Of a DNA stretch of 64,000 nucleotides, positions 1 to 8,009 are shown in pieces. The stretch is from the NCBI GenBank assembly GCA_020634035.1, contig JACKCM010000006.1, positions 434,001-498,000 of the forward strand. The letters run 5' to 3'. The translations under genes were made by a program, and so were the position numbers. The notes under the pieces were generated by a model. That model ran no database searches, was not told where the DNA came from, and was given only the letters and a program-made list of their open reading frames with translations. Position 1 is the first letter of the stretch; each line of letters opens with the position of its first letter. Source of the DNA: Candidatus Obscuribacterales bacterium (lineage in GTDB: Bacteria; Cyanobacteriota; Vampirovibrionia; Obscuribacterales; Obscuribacteraceae).

Positions 1-353
1 AAGCAATTGCCAAATGCCTACGAAAAATGGGCACGAAGCAAGAAATATAAATATCCATCTATTATATTGTCAACAAAATTGTTGGGAAACATAAAGAACA
101 TGTACGAACGGTGCAAAAAGCGACTTTCGAACCGATCGGCGAAAACCTCGCCTGGTATTGTCTGGACGAGATCTCTTAACAGCATCTAATTGTAGCAAAA
201 TCGCGTCCGATAAACATTGCAGCTTTAAATCTCGTTAACTTTTATCAAATATTTGAAGGTCCGCAATCTAGGCACCGGTGGAGCACCGGGGCAGATCATC
301 AAAAGCTAGATCCTGTCTGAGAATCCGATCATAGTGTCCGATCATTTCCTGAC
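1..353. other. Left edge: no confident gene, possible coding remnant
   Basis: No convincing complete gene. A plus-strand frame from about 51 to 179 ends in a protein-like stretch (ATFEPIGENLAWYCLDEIS), but an in-frame TAA at 48-50 separates it from a similar-looking stretch read from base 3. This may be the 3' end or the remnant of a gene beyond the window. A second frame, open from base 1 to 189, gives a lysine- and arginine-rich peptide of no recognised family. From 190 to 353 nothing stands out. Confidence 0.2.
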
Positions 354-359
354 TATTAT
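354..359 (+). promoter_or_regulatory. Candidate -10 box of the tRNA-Sec gene
   Basis: TATTAT lies 10 nt before the first base of the tRNA-Sec, the expected distance for a stable-RNA promoter. No good -35 box is visible at 16-18 nt upstream, so the call rests on position and the hexamer alone. Confidence 0.35.
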
Positions 360-369
360 GATCAATTGT

Positions 370-465
370 GGGGACGGAGCGCTGCTGGTGTGGCGTGCGG
401 TCTTCAAAACCGTTGTGGGGTAGAGAAACGCTGCCCTGGGTGGGTTCGATTCCCACGCGTCCCCG
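370..465 (+). tRNA. selC: tRNA-Sec (anticodon UCA)
   Basis: Selenocysteine tRNA, which delivers Sec at UGA codons together with SelB. It is 96 nt, folded by eye. The acceptor arm 370-377/457-464 has seven Watson-Crick pairs and a G-G mismatch at the eighth. The D stem has six pairs (380-385/390-395) with the short TGGT loop typical of tRNA-Sec. The anticodon stem is 397-401/409-413 with loop CTTCAAA and TCA at 404-406. The variable arm is long (418-423/431-436). The T stem is 440-444/452-456 with loop TTCGATT, and G is the discriminator at 465. CCA is not encoded. The D arm, long variable arm and TCA anticodon together exclude tRNA-Ser and tRNA-Leu. No selA, selB or selD is in the window. Confidence 0.93.
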
Positions 466-610
466 AATTTTTTAGACGCTTGACTTTAGCCCATATCAGC
501 ACTTGACGTCCGCGAGCCAGACAGGGGGGGACTTTACAAACCTTGGGAAGATCTCATAATGTTGTGTTGTTATGTTGGTTCAATCTTAGTTACTAGAAAG
601 TCGGTCAAAC

Positions 611-1654
611 GTGAATGGGCAACAAGGAGCGCTTGTATGGCTCGATCAATTCGCAGGCTACTTAGAAGTCGAGCGAAATTATTCTTCTCACACGATCAGA
701 GCATACCTAAACGATCTCCGTCAGTTAATAGACAGCACCAATGGGGCTTCTGAAACCGGTCTGACAACCGGGGAAGACTCATCGATGATGTCTAATTCTG
801 AACAGTCGATGAATGCAGCCGGTCAGTCCGCGCCAGTTACCGGTGAAACCGTCGCCTCCGATGGAGACGCTTCGGTCAAACCCCAGGGAACAAGCGCATC
901 CTGGCTGGAAGCAGAAGGGCTCAAAGCTTATATCAAGCAAATTCAAGAGCAATACAGCCGTCCCACCGTGGCTAGAAAGATCTCTGCAATCAGAAGCTTC
1001 TACAAGTACTTGAGAAGAGAACAGCTGATTGATGAAGATCCTTCCAAGCTGGTGCGCGGTCCGAAACTGACCCGTAAATTGCCGTCCTGCCTGGACCGCG
1101 AAGAGGTGGTACGCCTCCTCCTCGCTCCTGACATGTCGGTTCTCGGAGTCAGAGACAGGGCCTTGATGGAAGTACTCTACGCCACAGGGATGCGCGTCAG
1201 CGAACTCTGCAGCTTGAGAGTACAGGATTACAACGAAGAAGCCATGGAGATGCGTGTCACCGGAAAAGGTGGCAAAGAGCGTGTGGTTCTTCTCAACCAG
1301 AGCGCTAACGCCTGGCTGAGAAAGTATCTCCACGAATTCTGGCCCAAACTGGCCGGTGGAAGAATTCCCCAGCCGGAAAGCCCGCTCTTCGTGAGCAGAC
1401 AGGCCACCAGGTTGTCATCCAGATCTGTCCACCGCGTGGTTCTCAAATATGCCAAAAAGGCGAGAATCAGCAAGGCGATCACCCCCCATACCCTCAGACA
1501 TACCTTCGCCACCCATCTACTGGAGGGCGGCGCCGATCTGAGAGTAGTTCAAGATCTGCTCGGTCATACAACCATCAACACGACCCAGATCTACACCCAT
1601 GTAAGCCTCGAGAGACTGAGAAGAATCTACTCGGATACTCACCCGAGAGCTTAG
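611..1654 (+). CDS. xerC: XerC/XerD-type tyrosine recombinase
   Basis: Site-specific recombinase, probably resolving chromosome dimers in the cytoplasm, 347 residues from a GTG start. The N-terminal core-binding domain (about 8-145) contains the usual Y-S-x-H-T-x-x-x-Y-x-x-D-L motif. The catalytic domain shows R195 (ATGMRVSEL), the GKGGKER lysine loop, HTLRHTFATHLL, LLGHTTINTT and the nucleophile Y328 (TQIYTHV). About 50 residues rich in S, T, G and A (roughly 43-95) interrupt the N-terminal domain after its first helices, which makes the protein about 50 residues longer than typical XerC. XerC, XerD and single-Xer types cannot be told apart here. It is followed by hairpins that probably end transcription. 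Confidence 0.9.
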   Translation: MNGQQGALVWLDQFAGYLEVERNYSSHTIRAYLNDLRQLIDSTNGASETGLTTGEDSSMMSNSEQSMNAAGQSAPVTGETVASDGDASVKPQGTSASWLEAEGLKAYIKQIQEQYSRPTVARKISAIRSFYKYLRREQLIDEDPSKLVRGPKLTRKLPSCLDREEVVRLLLAPDMSVLGVRDRALMEVLYATGMRVSELCSLRVQDYNEEAMEMRVTGKGGKERVVLLNQSANAWLRKYLHEFWPKLAGGRIPQPESPLFVSRQATRLSSRSVHRVVLKYAKKARISKAITPHTLRHTFATHLLEGGADLRVVQDLLGHTTINTTQIYTHVSLERLRRIYSDTHPRA

Positions 1655-1688
1655 TTACTTCCGTTTACGGAAGATAAAGATGGTATTC

Positions 1689-1730
1689 GAAACGCCGTGG
1701 CTAGCCATGGCGTTTCTTCTCTTGAGAAGT
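1689..1730 (+). terminator. Probable terminator after xerC
   Basis: A nearly perfect 28-nt inverted repeat (1689-1716, GAAACGCC arms) is followed by a T/C-rich tract that itself forms a second hairpin (CTTCTC/GAGAAG, 1717-1730). A weaker hairpin, CTTCCG-TTTA-CGGAAG, lies at 1658-1673. The T tract is not pure, so rho-independent termination is likely but not certain. Confidence 0.55.
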
Positions 1731-1810
1731 CCAAAAGTCTGCCACCAGATGCGACTTCAATTAAATTCAAAAAAACTTTCGAATAAAAGCCAAGGGCGTT
1801 CGTCAAAATA

Positions 1811-1816
1811 TATAAT
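1811..1816 (+). promoter_or_regulatory. Candidate -10 box upstream of TPR/kinase pair
   Basis: A perfect TATAAT sits 32 nt before the ATG at 1848, after the xerC terminator. No clear -35 box is at the right distance. It is likely to start the transcript carrying the TPR gene and the kinase gene. Confidence 0.35.
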
Positions 1817-1847
1817 CAGATAGTACTCGCGAGAACAAAAGCCGTAG

Positions 1848-2432
1848 ATGAACTGGCAGGAATACAAGCAGAATATAAAAGAATCGATTGCCAGGGGTAG
1901 TCTCGATGAAGCCGAGTCACTGCTTTTTCAGGCTATAGATTTTCTCAAAAACAACGACGGCTCGGTCGAGAGAATCACCGTCTGCCTCGACCAGCTCGGC
2001 TGGATCTATATAAACAGAGAAGATTTCGCCAAGGCATCGGATCAATATAAACAAGCCCTACAGCTAAAAAGAGACGCCCTCGGAGAGAATCATCCCGTGG
2101 TCGCCAGGGCTTATAAGAAGATGGCCACTGTCTCTTATATGATGAACAACTTTGCCGACGCAGAAAGATACGGCAAAGAAGCTCTCAACAACTTCCGCAA
2201 CAGCCTTGGCAACGATAACGAAGAGACCCAACAAACCCTCAAAGACGTATCCGAGCTTTTGCGCCGACTGAACCGAAATGTGGAAGCCGATATCATCGAG
2301 CGCTCCGGTAAGCCGGACAAAGTCGAAAAGACACGCCGAGAAGAGGTCCAGACCTTCTTGAGAATCAGCGTCTGTCAGACCTGCGAGCTGCCCTACGATG
2401 GTGAGTCCTGCCCCCGATGCAGCTCTATCTGA
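1848..2432 (+). CDS. TPR protein with C-terminal zinc-ribbon-like motif
   Basis: Small cytoplasmic TPR protein of 194 residues with no signal peptide. Residues about 15-145 form three to four tetratricopeptide-type helical repeats of the kinesin-light-chain style (LDQLGWIYINREDFAKASDQ, ALGENHPVVARAYKKMATVS). The C-terminus carries CQTC and CPRC pairs 13-16 residues apart, suggesting a metal-binding knuckle. The Ser/Thr kinase gene starts 20 nt downstream on the same strand, so the two are probably co-transcribed and this may be a partner or scaffold for the kinase. That link is inferred from position only. Confidence 0.75.
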   Translation: MNWQEYKQNIKESIARGSLDEAESLLFQAIDFLKNNDGSVERITVCLDQLGWIYINREDFAKASDQYKQALQLKRDALGENHPVVARAYKKMATVSYMMNNFADAERYGKEALNNFRNSLGNDNEETQQTLKDVSELLRRLNRNVEADIIERSGKPDKVEKTRREEVQTFLRISVCQTCELPYDGESCPRCSSI

Positions 2433-2452
2433 CCGGCTGAGTCCTGATCCAT

Positions 2453-4237
2453 ATGGATAACAGTTCCGAATCTAGAGACGATGTGCTTGAGAACAAGTAT
2501 AAAATTCTCGAAGAGCTCGGCAAAGGAAAAACCAGCACGGTTTATCTTGTCGAGCATCTCTTTTTGAACAAGCAGCTTGCGGTAAAGCTTTTCAAAGACA
2601 AATACTGGGAAAATCAAAAACGCTTCGCCAGGGCCCAGCGCGAAGCGATGACCTGTGCCGCTATAGATCATAAAAACGTAGTGAAGGTCTTCGACTTTGG
2701 CGTCACCGAAGATGGTGCCCCTTATATAGTCCAGGAATATATCAGCGGCACCAATCTCAGATCTCTGGTAGAAAAATCAGGGCCGCTCCCCCTCGATAGA
2801 GCCCTGGCGATATTCAAACAGATAGCCCGGGGGCTCAACTGTCTTCACGACAATCAGGTGCTTCACCGAGATATCAAATCAGAAAATATCGTTATCACCA
2901 GAGATGCTGCGGACAAAGAGGTGGTGAAACTCATTGACCTGGGCATCGCCCGCCTCGAAGACAAGGACGGAGCGATTCAATCGCTTACTCAATCAGGCTC
3001 TCACATCGGCAGCCCCTATTACATAAGCCCGGAGCTATGTCATGGCGGCGAAACAGATAACCGCTCCGATATCTATTCTTTCGGCTGTGTCATGTACGAG
3101 GTTCTATCCGGAGCACCGCCCTTCAGATCCGAATCGACCCTGAAGACCCTCGAGATGCATCTCAAAGAAGAGCCCGCCTCTCTGGCATCTAAAGGAATTC
3201 CCGATGCTCTCGATCAAATGATCTTGAAATGTCTGGCCAAAGAGAAAGAGGATCGTTACTCCGATTGCAAACAAATATTAGAAGAGCTCGATAGAATCTC
3301 GGGCAAAGGCGAATCGACAAAAAGCGGCAGCAGACGAAAAGTCCGTCGCAAGACCACATTTATCATCGCGGCACAGTCCGTCCTTATAGTGATCCTGCCT
3401 GTGTTCACCTATCTGATTTTAAAGAACCAGGATGATAACAACGATAAGCGCAACAGCAAAAGCAATAGCAAAAGCAGAAACAAAAGTCTGGATAAATTCG
3501 AAGAGCGCTTCGCCGCCACCGCCGAAGGAAGCATGCTGAGCCGGCTTACCATCCCGATTCGATCTGCAAGGGCATATGACAGGGCCCTTGACCTTGCCAT
3601 CAAAGATGATGCCCCGGCAGAAGAGATCTGTTCTATAGCCGAGATGCAGTGCTATATGTTGCAGCCCTTCAAAAACTGGGTTCGCATCAATCGAATCGCA
3701 AAAAAAATCGATGAACCGCTAAAAGAGATAGAAGCGAAAGTAGAGAAGGATCCTGCCTATGCCAGAGAGCTCGGCAGTGTTCCGCTGGTTTATTACGAAC
3801 TGGCCGATTGTTATATCGAGCAAAAACGCTATATAGAAGCTGCCGAGATAATCGAGCGCGGTTTCAAAGTGGCATCCAAACACCCGGACAAAAGGGTGCT
3901 GGTACCGCTTCTGAACACCGAAAAAGCCACCTATCTCTCAAAAACAGGAGAATATGAAGAGTCCCTTACCCTCATTAAAGAGTCTGAAAAAGATTTAGAC
4001 AAAACCGTAGGTCCCGGCCACTTCCTGGCTCTCAGAGCCATGCTGGCCGAAGCAAAGCTACAGGAAGCCGCCGGCAAATTCAAAGAAGCGCTTGCTGTAA
4101 TAGAAAAAGCCCTGGCCAGAGCAGAGAAAAGTCCACTGGGCGTAAGTACTACCCATCTGCTTGAACGTAAGGCAGAACTTAGCGCCAAGTTAAAGAATGG
4201 GAAACATTCTAAAAAATCGACAGAAGAAGCCCCATAA
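2453..4237 (+). CDS. Membrane Ser/Thr protein kinase with TPR-like C-terminal region
   Basis: Eukaryotic-type (Hanks) kinase of 594 residues. The catalytic domain spans about 16-280: glycine loop LGKGKTSTV, ATP-anchoring K45 (LAVKLF), HRDIKSEN with catalytic D140, metal-binding D162 in DLG instead of DFG, the GSPYYISPE substrate loop, and SDIYSFGCVMYEVL. A single membrane helix lies at about 301-323, followed by a hydrophilic N/S/K-rich linker and a TPR-like helical region (about 350-590) predicted outside the membrane. The layout is that of a PknB-like receptor with a helical-repeat sensor. It follows the TPR gene and precedes the PBP1A gene, so cell-wall control is possible but unproven. 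Confidence 0.9.
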   Translation: MDNSSESRDDVLENKYKILEELGKGKTSTVYLVEHLFLNKQLAVKLFKDKYWENQKRFARAQREAMTCAAIDHKNVVKVFDFGVTEDGAPYIVQEYISGTNLRSLVEKSGPLPLDRALAIFKQIARGLNCLHDNQVLHRDIKSENIVITRDAADKEVVKLIDLGIARLEDKDGAIQSLTQSGSHIGSPYYISPELCHGGETDNRSDIYSFGCVMYEVLSGAPPFRSESTLKTLEMHLKEEPASLASKGIPDALDQMILKCLAKEKEDRYSDCKQILEELDRISGKGESTKSGSRRKVRRKTTFIIAAQSVLIVILPVFTYLILKNQDDNNDKRNSKSNSKSRNKSLDKFEERFAATAEGSMLSRLTIPIRSARAYDRALDLAIKDDAPAEEICSIAEMQCYMLQPFKNWVRINRIAKKIDEPLKEIEAKVEKDPAYARELGSVPLVYYELADCYIEQKRYIEAAEIIERGFKVASKHPDKRVLVPLLNTEKATYLSKTGEYEESLTLIKESEKDLDKTVGPGHFLALRAMLAEAKLQEAAGKFKEALAVIEKALARAEKSPLGVSTTHLLERKAELSAKLKNGKHSKKSTEEAP

Positions 4238-4285
4238 GGCGGTTTGAAGCTGCCTAAATGAGAGCATTCGAGGGTAGAACTGGGC

Positions 4286-4291
4286 TATAAT
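4286..4291 (+). promoter_or_regulatory. Candidate -10 box upstream of PBP1A gene
   Basis: A perfect TATAAT lies 42 nt upstream of the TTG start at 4334 in the short gap after the kinase gene. No convincing -35 hexamer is seen 17 nt upstream. Confidence 0.3.
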
Positions 4292-4333
4292 TGCTTAGAA
4301 TCTGAATGTAGTCGGAAAGCGGAAGTAGCCGGT

Positions 4334-6619
4334 TTGGGGAAGCGTAGATCAGTCGCCAGAAAGAAAAAAGGAGAAGGAATTCTCCGGGGTCTTTCAACGA
4401 TCTTCAAAGTCGGCTTCGTTCTCGTTTGTGTAGCCCTAGCCTGTGGTGTGGGCTATATCGGCGCCTATCTCTGGGGAGAGATGCAGGATCTTCCCGATGT
4501 CACCTTAGTAGAACGCTACGAGCCTATTGAAGCGATTCAGATATTCGATAAATTCGACCATCTGGTATGCACCGTAGAAGGTGATGAAGATCGCCGGGTG
4601 ATACCACTCAATCAAGTATCCACCCAGATGCAACAAGCCATACTGGCTGCTGAAGATCACGATTTCTACGAGCACAACGGCATCAACATAAAAAGTATTC
4701 TGCGGGCGATGAGAACCAATATCAAAGCCGGCCATGTTGTGGAAGGCGGCTCGACAATAACCCAGCAGCTCGTGAAGAACCTGTTCTTCACCAAAGCCGG
4801 TCGTACCTATGACCGAAAGCTGAAAGAAGCCTATATGGCCTACAGCCTGGAGAGCAAATACGACAAAGAGCGCATCCTCGAAATGTATCTCAACCAGATT
4901 TATTTCGGCAACAACGCATACGGCATAGAACGGGCAGCCAAAAGATACTTCGACAAAAGAGCGGCTGAGTTAAATCTGGCAGAATCAGCCTTCCTTGCCG
5001 GTCTGGTCAAAGCGCCTTCGGATCTGGGATCGAAGAGAAGCAGAGATAGAGCCTTTGAAAGACAGCGCGATATTCTCGCCAAGATGGTCGAATATGGCTA
5101 TATCACCCCGGAACAAGCCAAAGAAGCCAAAGAGCGCAAACTGGTCTTTAAAAAAGGTCGTGACCCGCTGCAAAAGTATCCTTATTACATAAGCTATGTC
5201 ATGGAATTGCTCCGCGAGCGATTCTCCCAGGCAGAGTTGCGCCGCCAGGGCTTACATGTCTACACCAACCTCGACCCGGTCGCCCAGGAACTGGGCGAAA
5301 AGGTTCTCAACGAAAGAATTGCCAAAGCGCCCAAAGGAGTGAGCCAGGGTGCCCTGGTGTCTATAACGGTCCAGGACGGCTCGGTTATCGCCCTGGTAGG
5401 CGGTGTCGGAGACTTCTGGAAAAACCAGTTCAACCGGGCTACCCACCCCCACACAGCGGGCTCTTCCTTTAAACCCTTCGTCTATCTGACCGCCTTTCTC
5501 AGGGGTGTCTATACACCGAACACCATAGTCGAGGACACTCCCCTGGTCATCAAACAAAAATGGGGATTGCCTGACTATGCCCCGAAAAACTTCGACCATA
5601 AATACATGGGCAAGATTCCCGTGCGCAAAGCCCTTATGTTTTCGAGGAATGTGCCTTCGGTAAGAACAGCTCAATTGCTCGGTATGGAGAGCATCGTCGA
5701 GACTGCTCGCCAGGCCGGTATCACCTCGAGACTGGACCCGAATCTATCTCTTGCCCTGGGTAGCTCGGCGATTTCGCCCCTGGATATGGCCTGCGCCTAT
5801 TCCACACTCGCTAGAGCCGGTGTCAAAATCCCTCCGCAAATATTGAGAAAAATCGAAAACAATCGTGGTCAGGTTATAGAAGTATTCGAACCTAAAGTGG
5901 ACAAAGTCTTCGGGGTAGAGCCTGTGGCCAGATTGGTCTCTATCATGCAGGATGTGGTTCAAAAAGGAACCGGTGTGGGAGCACGGCTCAAAGACCGACC
6001 GGTAGCCGGCAAAACCGGTACAGCCGACGAAGGTAGAGACATCTGGTTCAACGGATTCACTCCGGATCTGGTCACCATAGTGTGGGCCGGCAACGACGAA
6101 AACAAACCTATTAAAGGACGCGCCATCACCGGTGGTGGTCTGATGGCTCCTATCTGGCGAGAATACATGGAAGGCTATTATCTGGCCAGACCACATCCGG
6201 CTGGCTCCTTTATAGCCCCGACCCCGACCATAGACGAACCGCCCGACGCCATTCAACCGGCAGACAACGAGCAACTGGCAGGCGCTGGATCGGCAGAGAG
6301 CAAACCGGTGGATATGGAGAGCGCTCCCGATGACGAAGGCAGCCATATCAAAGAGACCAGCCCGAACATTCAGCCACCGCCCCTCGATCCCCTGCTCTAT
6401 CCGGTGGGCGCTTCGAATCAAGAAACTAGTCAAAATCAGAGTCAGTTTCAGCCGGCTCCCAAACCGGCCCCGGCATTTGCACCCGCCACCGGCAGCGGTG
6501 CACCATTACCAGGTGGCACCCAGGTTCCGCAGCTCGCTCCAGCAAGGGTCAAAACAAACAAAGCCCCATCTCCGGCGCCGGATGTCACCCCGCATAACGA
6601 CTCTCTACTGGATCTCTAA
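4334..6619 (+). CDS. Class A penicillin-binding protein (PBP1A-type)
   Basis: Bifunctional peptidoglycan glycosyltransferase and DD-transpeptidase at the outer face of the inner membrane, 761 residues. A TTG start is chosen because no ATG or GTG precedes the membrane segment (about 22-48). The GT51 domain shows AAEDHDFYEHNG (catalytic E107), EGGSTITQQLVKNL and EMYLNQIYFG. The transpeptidase domain has the SxxK motif S377-S-F-K380, the second motif SRN (FSRNVPS) and KTGTA with K560, ending in WFNGFTPDLVTIVWAGND. A proline-rich tail of about 120 residues after residue 640 carries no recognised domain. All active-site motifs are intact. Confidence 0.96.
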   Translation: MGKRRSVARKKKGEGILRGLSTIFKVGFVLVCVALACGVGYIGAYLWGEMQDLPDVTLVERYEPIEAIQIFDKFDHLVCTVEGDEDRRVIPLNQVSTQMQQAILAAEDHDFYEHNGINIKSILRAMRTNIKAGHVVEGGSTITQQLVKNLFFTKAGRTYDRKLKEAYMAYSLESKYDKERILEMYLNQIYFGNNAYGIERAAKRYFDKRAAELNLAESAFLAGLVKAPSDLGSKRSRDRAFERQRDILAKMVEYGYITPEQAKEAKERKLVFKKGRDPLQKYPYYISYVMELLRERFSQAELRRQGLHVYTNLDPVAQELGEKVLNERIAKAPKGVSQGALVSITVQDGSVIALVGGVGDFWKNQFNRATHPHTAGSSFKPFVYLTAFLRGVYTPNTIVEDTPLVIKQKWGLPDYAPKNFDHKYMGKIPVRKALMFSRNVPSVRTAQLLGMESIVETARQAGITSRLDPNLSLALGSSAISPLDMACAYSTLARAGVKIPPQILRKIENNRGQVIEVFEPKVDKVFGVEPVARLVSIMQDVVQKGTGVGARLKDRPVAGKTGTADEGRDIWFNGFTPDLVTIVWAGNDENKPIKGRAITGGGLMAPIWREYMEGYYLARPHPAGSFIAPTPTIDEPPDAIQPADNEQLAGAGSAESKPVDMESAPDDEGSHIKETSPNIQPPPLDPLLYPVGASNQETSQNQSQFQPAPKPAPAFAPATGSGAPLPGGTQVPQLAPARVKTNKAPSPAPDVTPHNDSLLDL

Positions 6620-6713
6620 TTCGCCTCCTGTTGACAGCCCTCATAAAAGCTGATTCTCGGCAAAAACAAGCTAAACTAGACTTACAAAATCTCTGGGAAT
6701 AGCAAAAGGATAT

Positions 6714-8009
6714 ATGGAATCGAAGCTTATGGGCCTGGTTGGCTTTGCCGCCATCCTGACAACAGCCTTTCTTATGTCGAACAACCGCAAGAAGATAAAC
6801 TATCGGCTTGTCCTCTCAGGGCTCGCCCTGCAGCTCACCATGGCTATCTTCGTACTAAAAGTACCGCTTGGTCAGGAGATTTTTCGCAATATCGGCGACG
6901 CCATCACCGCCCTTTTACACTTCTCCGACGAAGGCGCCGGTTTTGTTTTCGGCCCTCTAGTAAAACAGCCGGAGAAACTGACAGAACTGTTCGGCAAAGG
7001 AGCCGACTATATTTTCGCCTTCAGAGTCGTTCCCACTATTATCTTCGTATCCAGCTTAGTGAGCATCTCTTACTATCTGGGCATCATGCAGAAAGTCGTG
7101 CAGGTGGTAGCAAAAGTGGTATCAATTATCATGGGCGCCTCGGGCTCGGAAGCACTATCTAATGCCGCCAGTGTCTTTGTCGGCCAGGTCGAAGCCCAGC
7201 TTCTCATCCGCCCTTATGTCAAAGGCATGACCATGTCGGAGCTTTTGGCCTCTATGGCCGGCTCCATGGCTTGTGTGGCAGGAGGGGTCTTGGCTGTATA
7301 TATAGGACTGGGCATCAAAGCCTCATATCTTCTCACCGCCAGCATCATGGCTGCTCCCGGCGCTCTGGTAATAGCAAAAATAGTCTATCCGGAAACCGAA
7401 GAATCCGAGACCCAGGGCGAGGTCAAAATAGAGGTTAAAAAGACCAACGTCAATATCATCGATGCCGCTGCCCATGGTGCCTCGGACGGCATGCGCATCG
7501 GCCTCAATGTAGTCGCCATGTTAATCGCCTTTATCGCCCTGATAGCACTTGGTGACGCCTGTGTAGGCATGGCCGGCTCCGGTCTGTCAAAGGCGGGTTT
7601 CAGCCTGAGCAATGTCGGTATTGATCTGGCCAATCTCAAACTGCAAGATATTTTCGGCGCCGTCTTCGCCCCGATCGCTTTTTTAATGGGAGTACCCTGG
7701 CAGGACGCTCATACCGTAGGCGTTCTCATGGGCAAGAAGATAGTAATCAACGAGTTCGTCGCTTATTCTGATCTCTCGGCCATGCTCAAGGGCACCTCGG
7801 ATATGACCATGGGATCCAAAGCAGAGACGATAGCAACCTTTGCGCTTTGCGGCTTCGCTAACTTCTCATCAGTGGCGATTCAGATAGGCGGCATCGGCGA
7901 AATCGCGCCATCGAGACGAGAAGACCTGGCCAGACTGGGCATCAAAGCCCTTATCTGCGGCACCATGGCAAGCTATCTATCGGCCACCCTGGCAGGGCTA
8001 TTGATGTGA
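6714..8009 (+). CDS. nupC: Concentrative nucleoside transporter (CNT/NupC family)
   Basis: Polytopic inner-membrane symporter, 431 residues, normal length for the family. Nucleoside uptake coupled to H+ or Na+ is the known family role. Visible family features are an N-terminal membrane hairpin, the conserved stretch around GSMACVAGGVLAVY (about 182-195), the loop MRIGLNVVAMLIAF after a charged cytoplasmic insert (about 223-245), and the C-terminal GTMASYLSATLAGLL. AAAGGATAT precedes the ATG. The last codons overlap the GTG start of the cstA-like gene by 4 nt, so the two are translationally coupled. Confidence 0.92.
   Translation: MESKLMGLVGFAAILTTAFLMSNNRKKINYRLVLSGLALQLTMAIFVLKVPLGQEIFRNIGDAITALLHFSDEGAGFVFGPLVKQPEKLTELFGKGADYIFAFRVVPTIIFVSSLVSISYYLGIMQKVVQVVAKVVSIIMGASGSEALSNAASVFVGQVEAQLLIRPYVKGMTMSELLASMAGSMACVAGGVLAVYIGLGIKASYLLTASIMAAPGALVIAKIVYPETEESETQGEVKIEVKKTNVNIIDAAAHGASDGMRIGLNVVAMLIAFIALIALGDACVGMAGSGLSKAGFSLSNVGIDLANLKLQDIFGAVFAPIAFLMGVPWQDAHTVGVLMGKKIVINEFVAYSDLSAMLKGTSDMTMGSKAETIATFALCGFANFSSVAIQIGGIGEIAPSRREDLARLGIKALICGTMASYLSATLAGLLM

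Noticed and set aside
268..456. Minus-strand frame overlapping the tRNA-Sec
   Set aside because: It is the antisense of a clear tRNA gene and has no protein-like pattern.
779..1333. Long minus-strand frame within xerC
   Set aside because: It is the shadow of the recombinase gene; catalytic motifs are in the plus-strand frame.
5744..6433. Long minus-strand frame within the PBP1A gene
   Set aside because: Antisense shadow; the plus-strand frame has all transpeptidase motifs.
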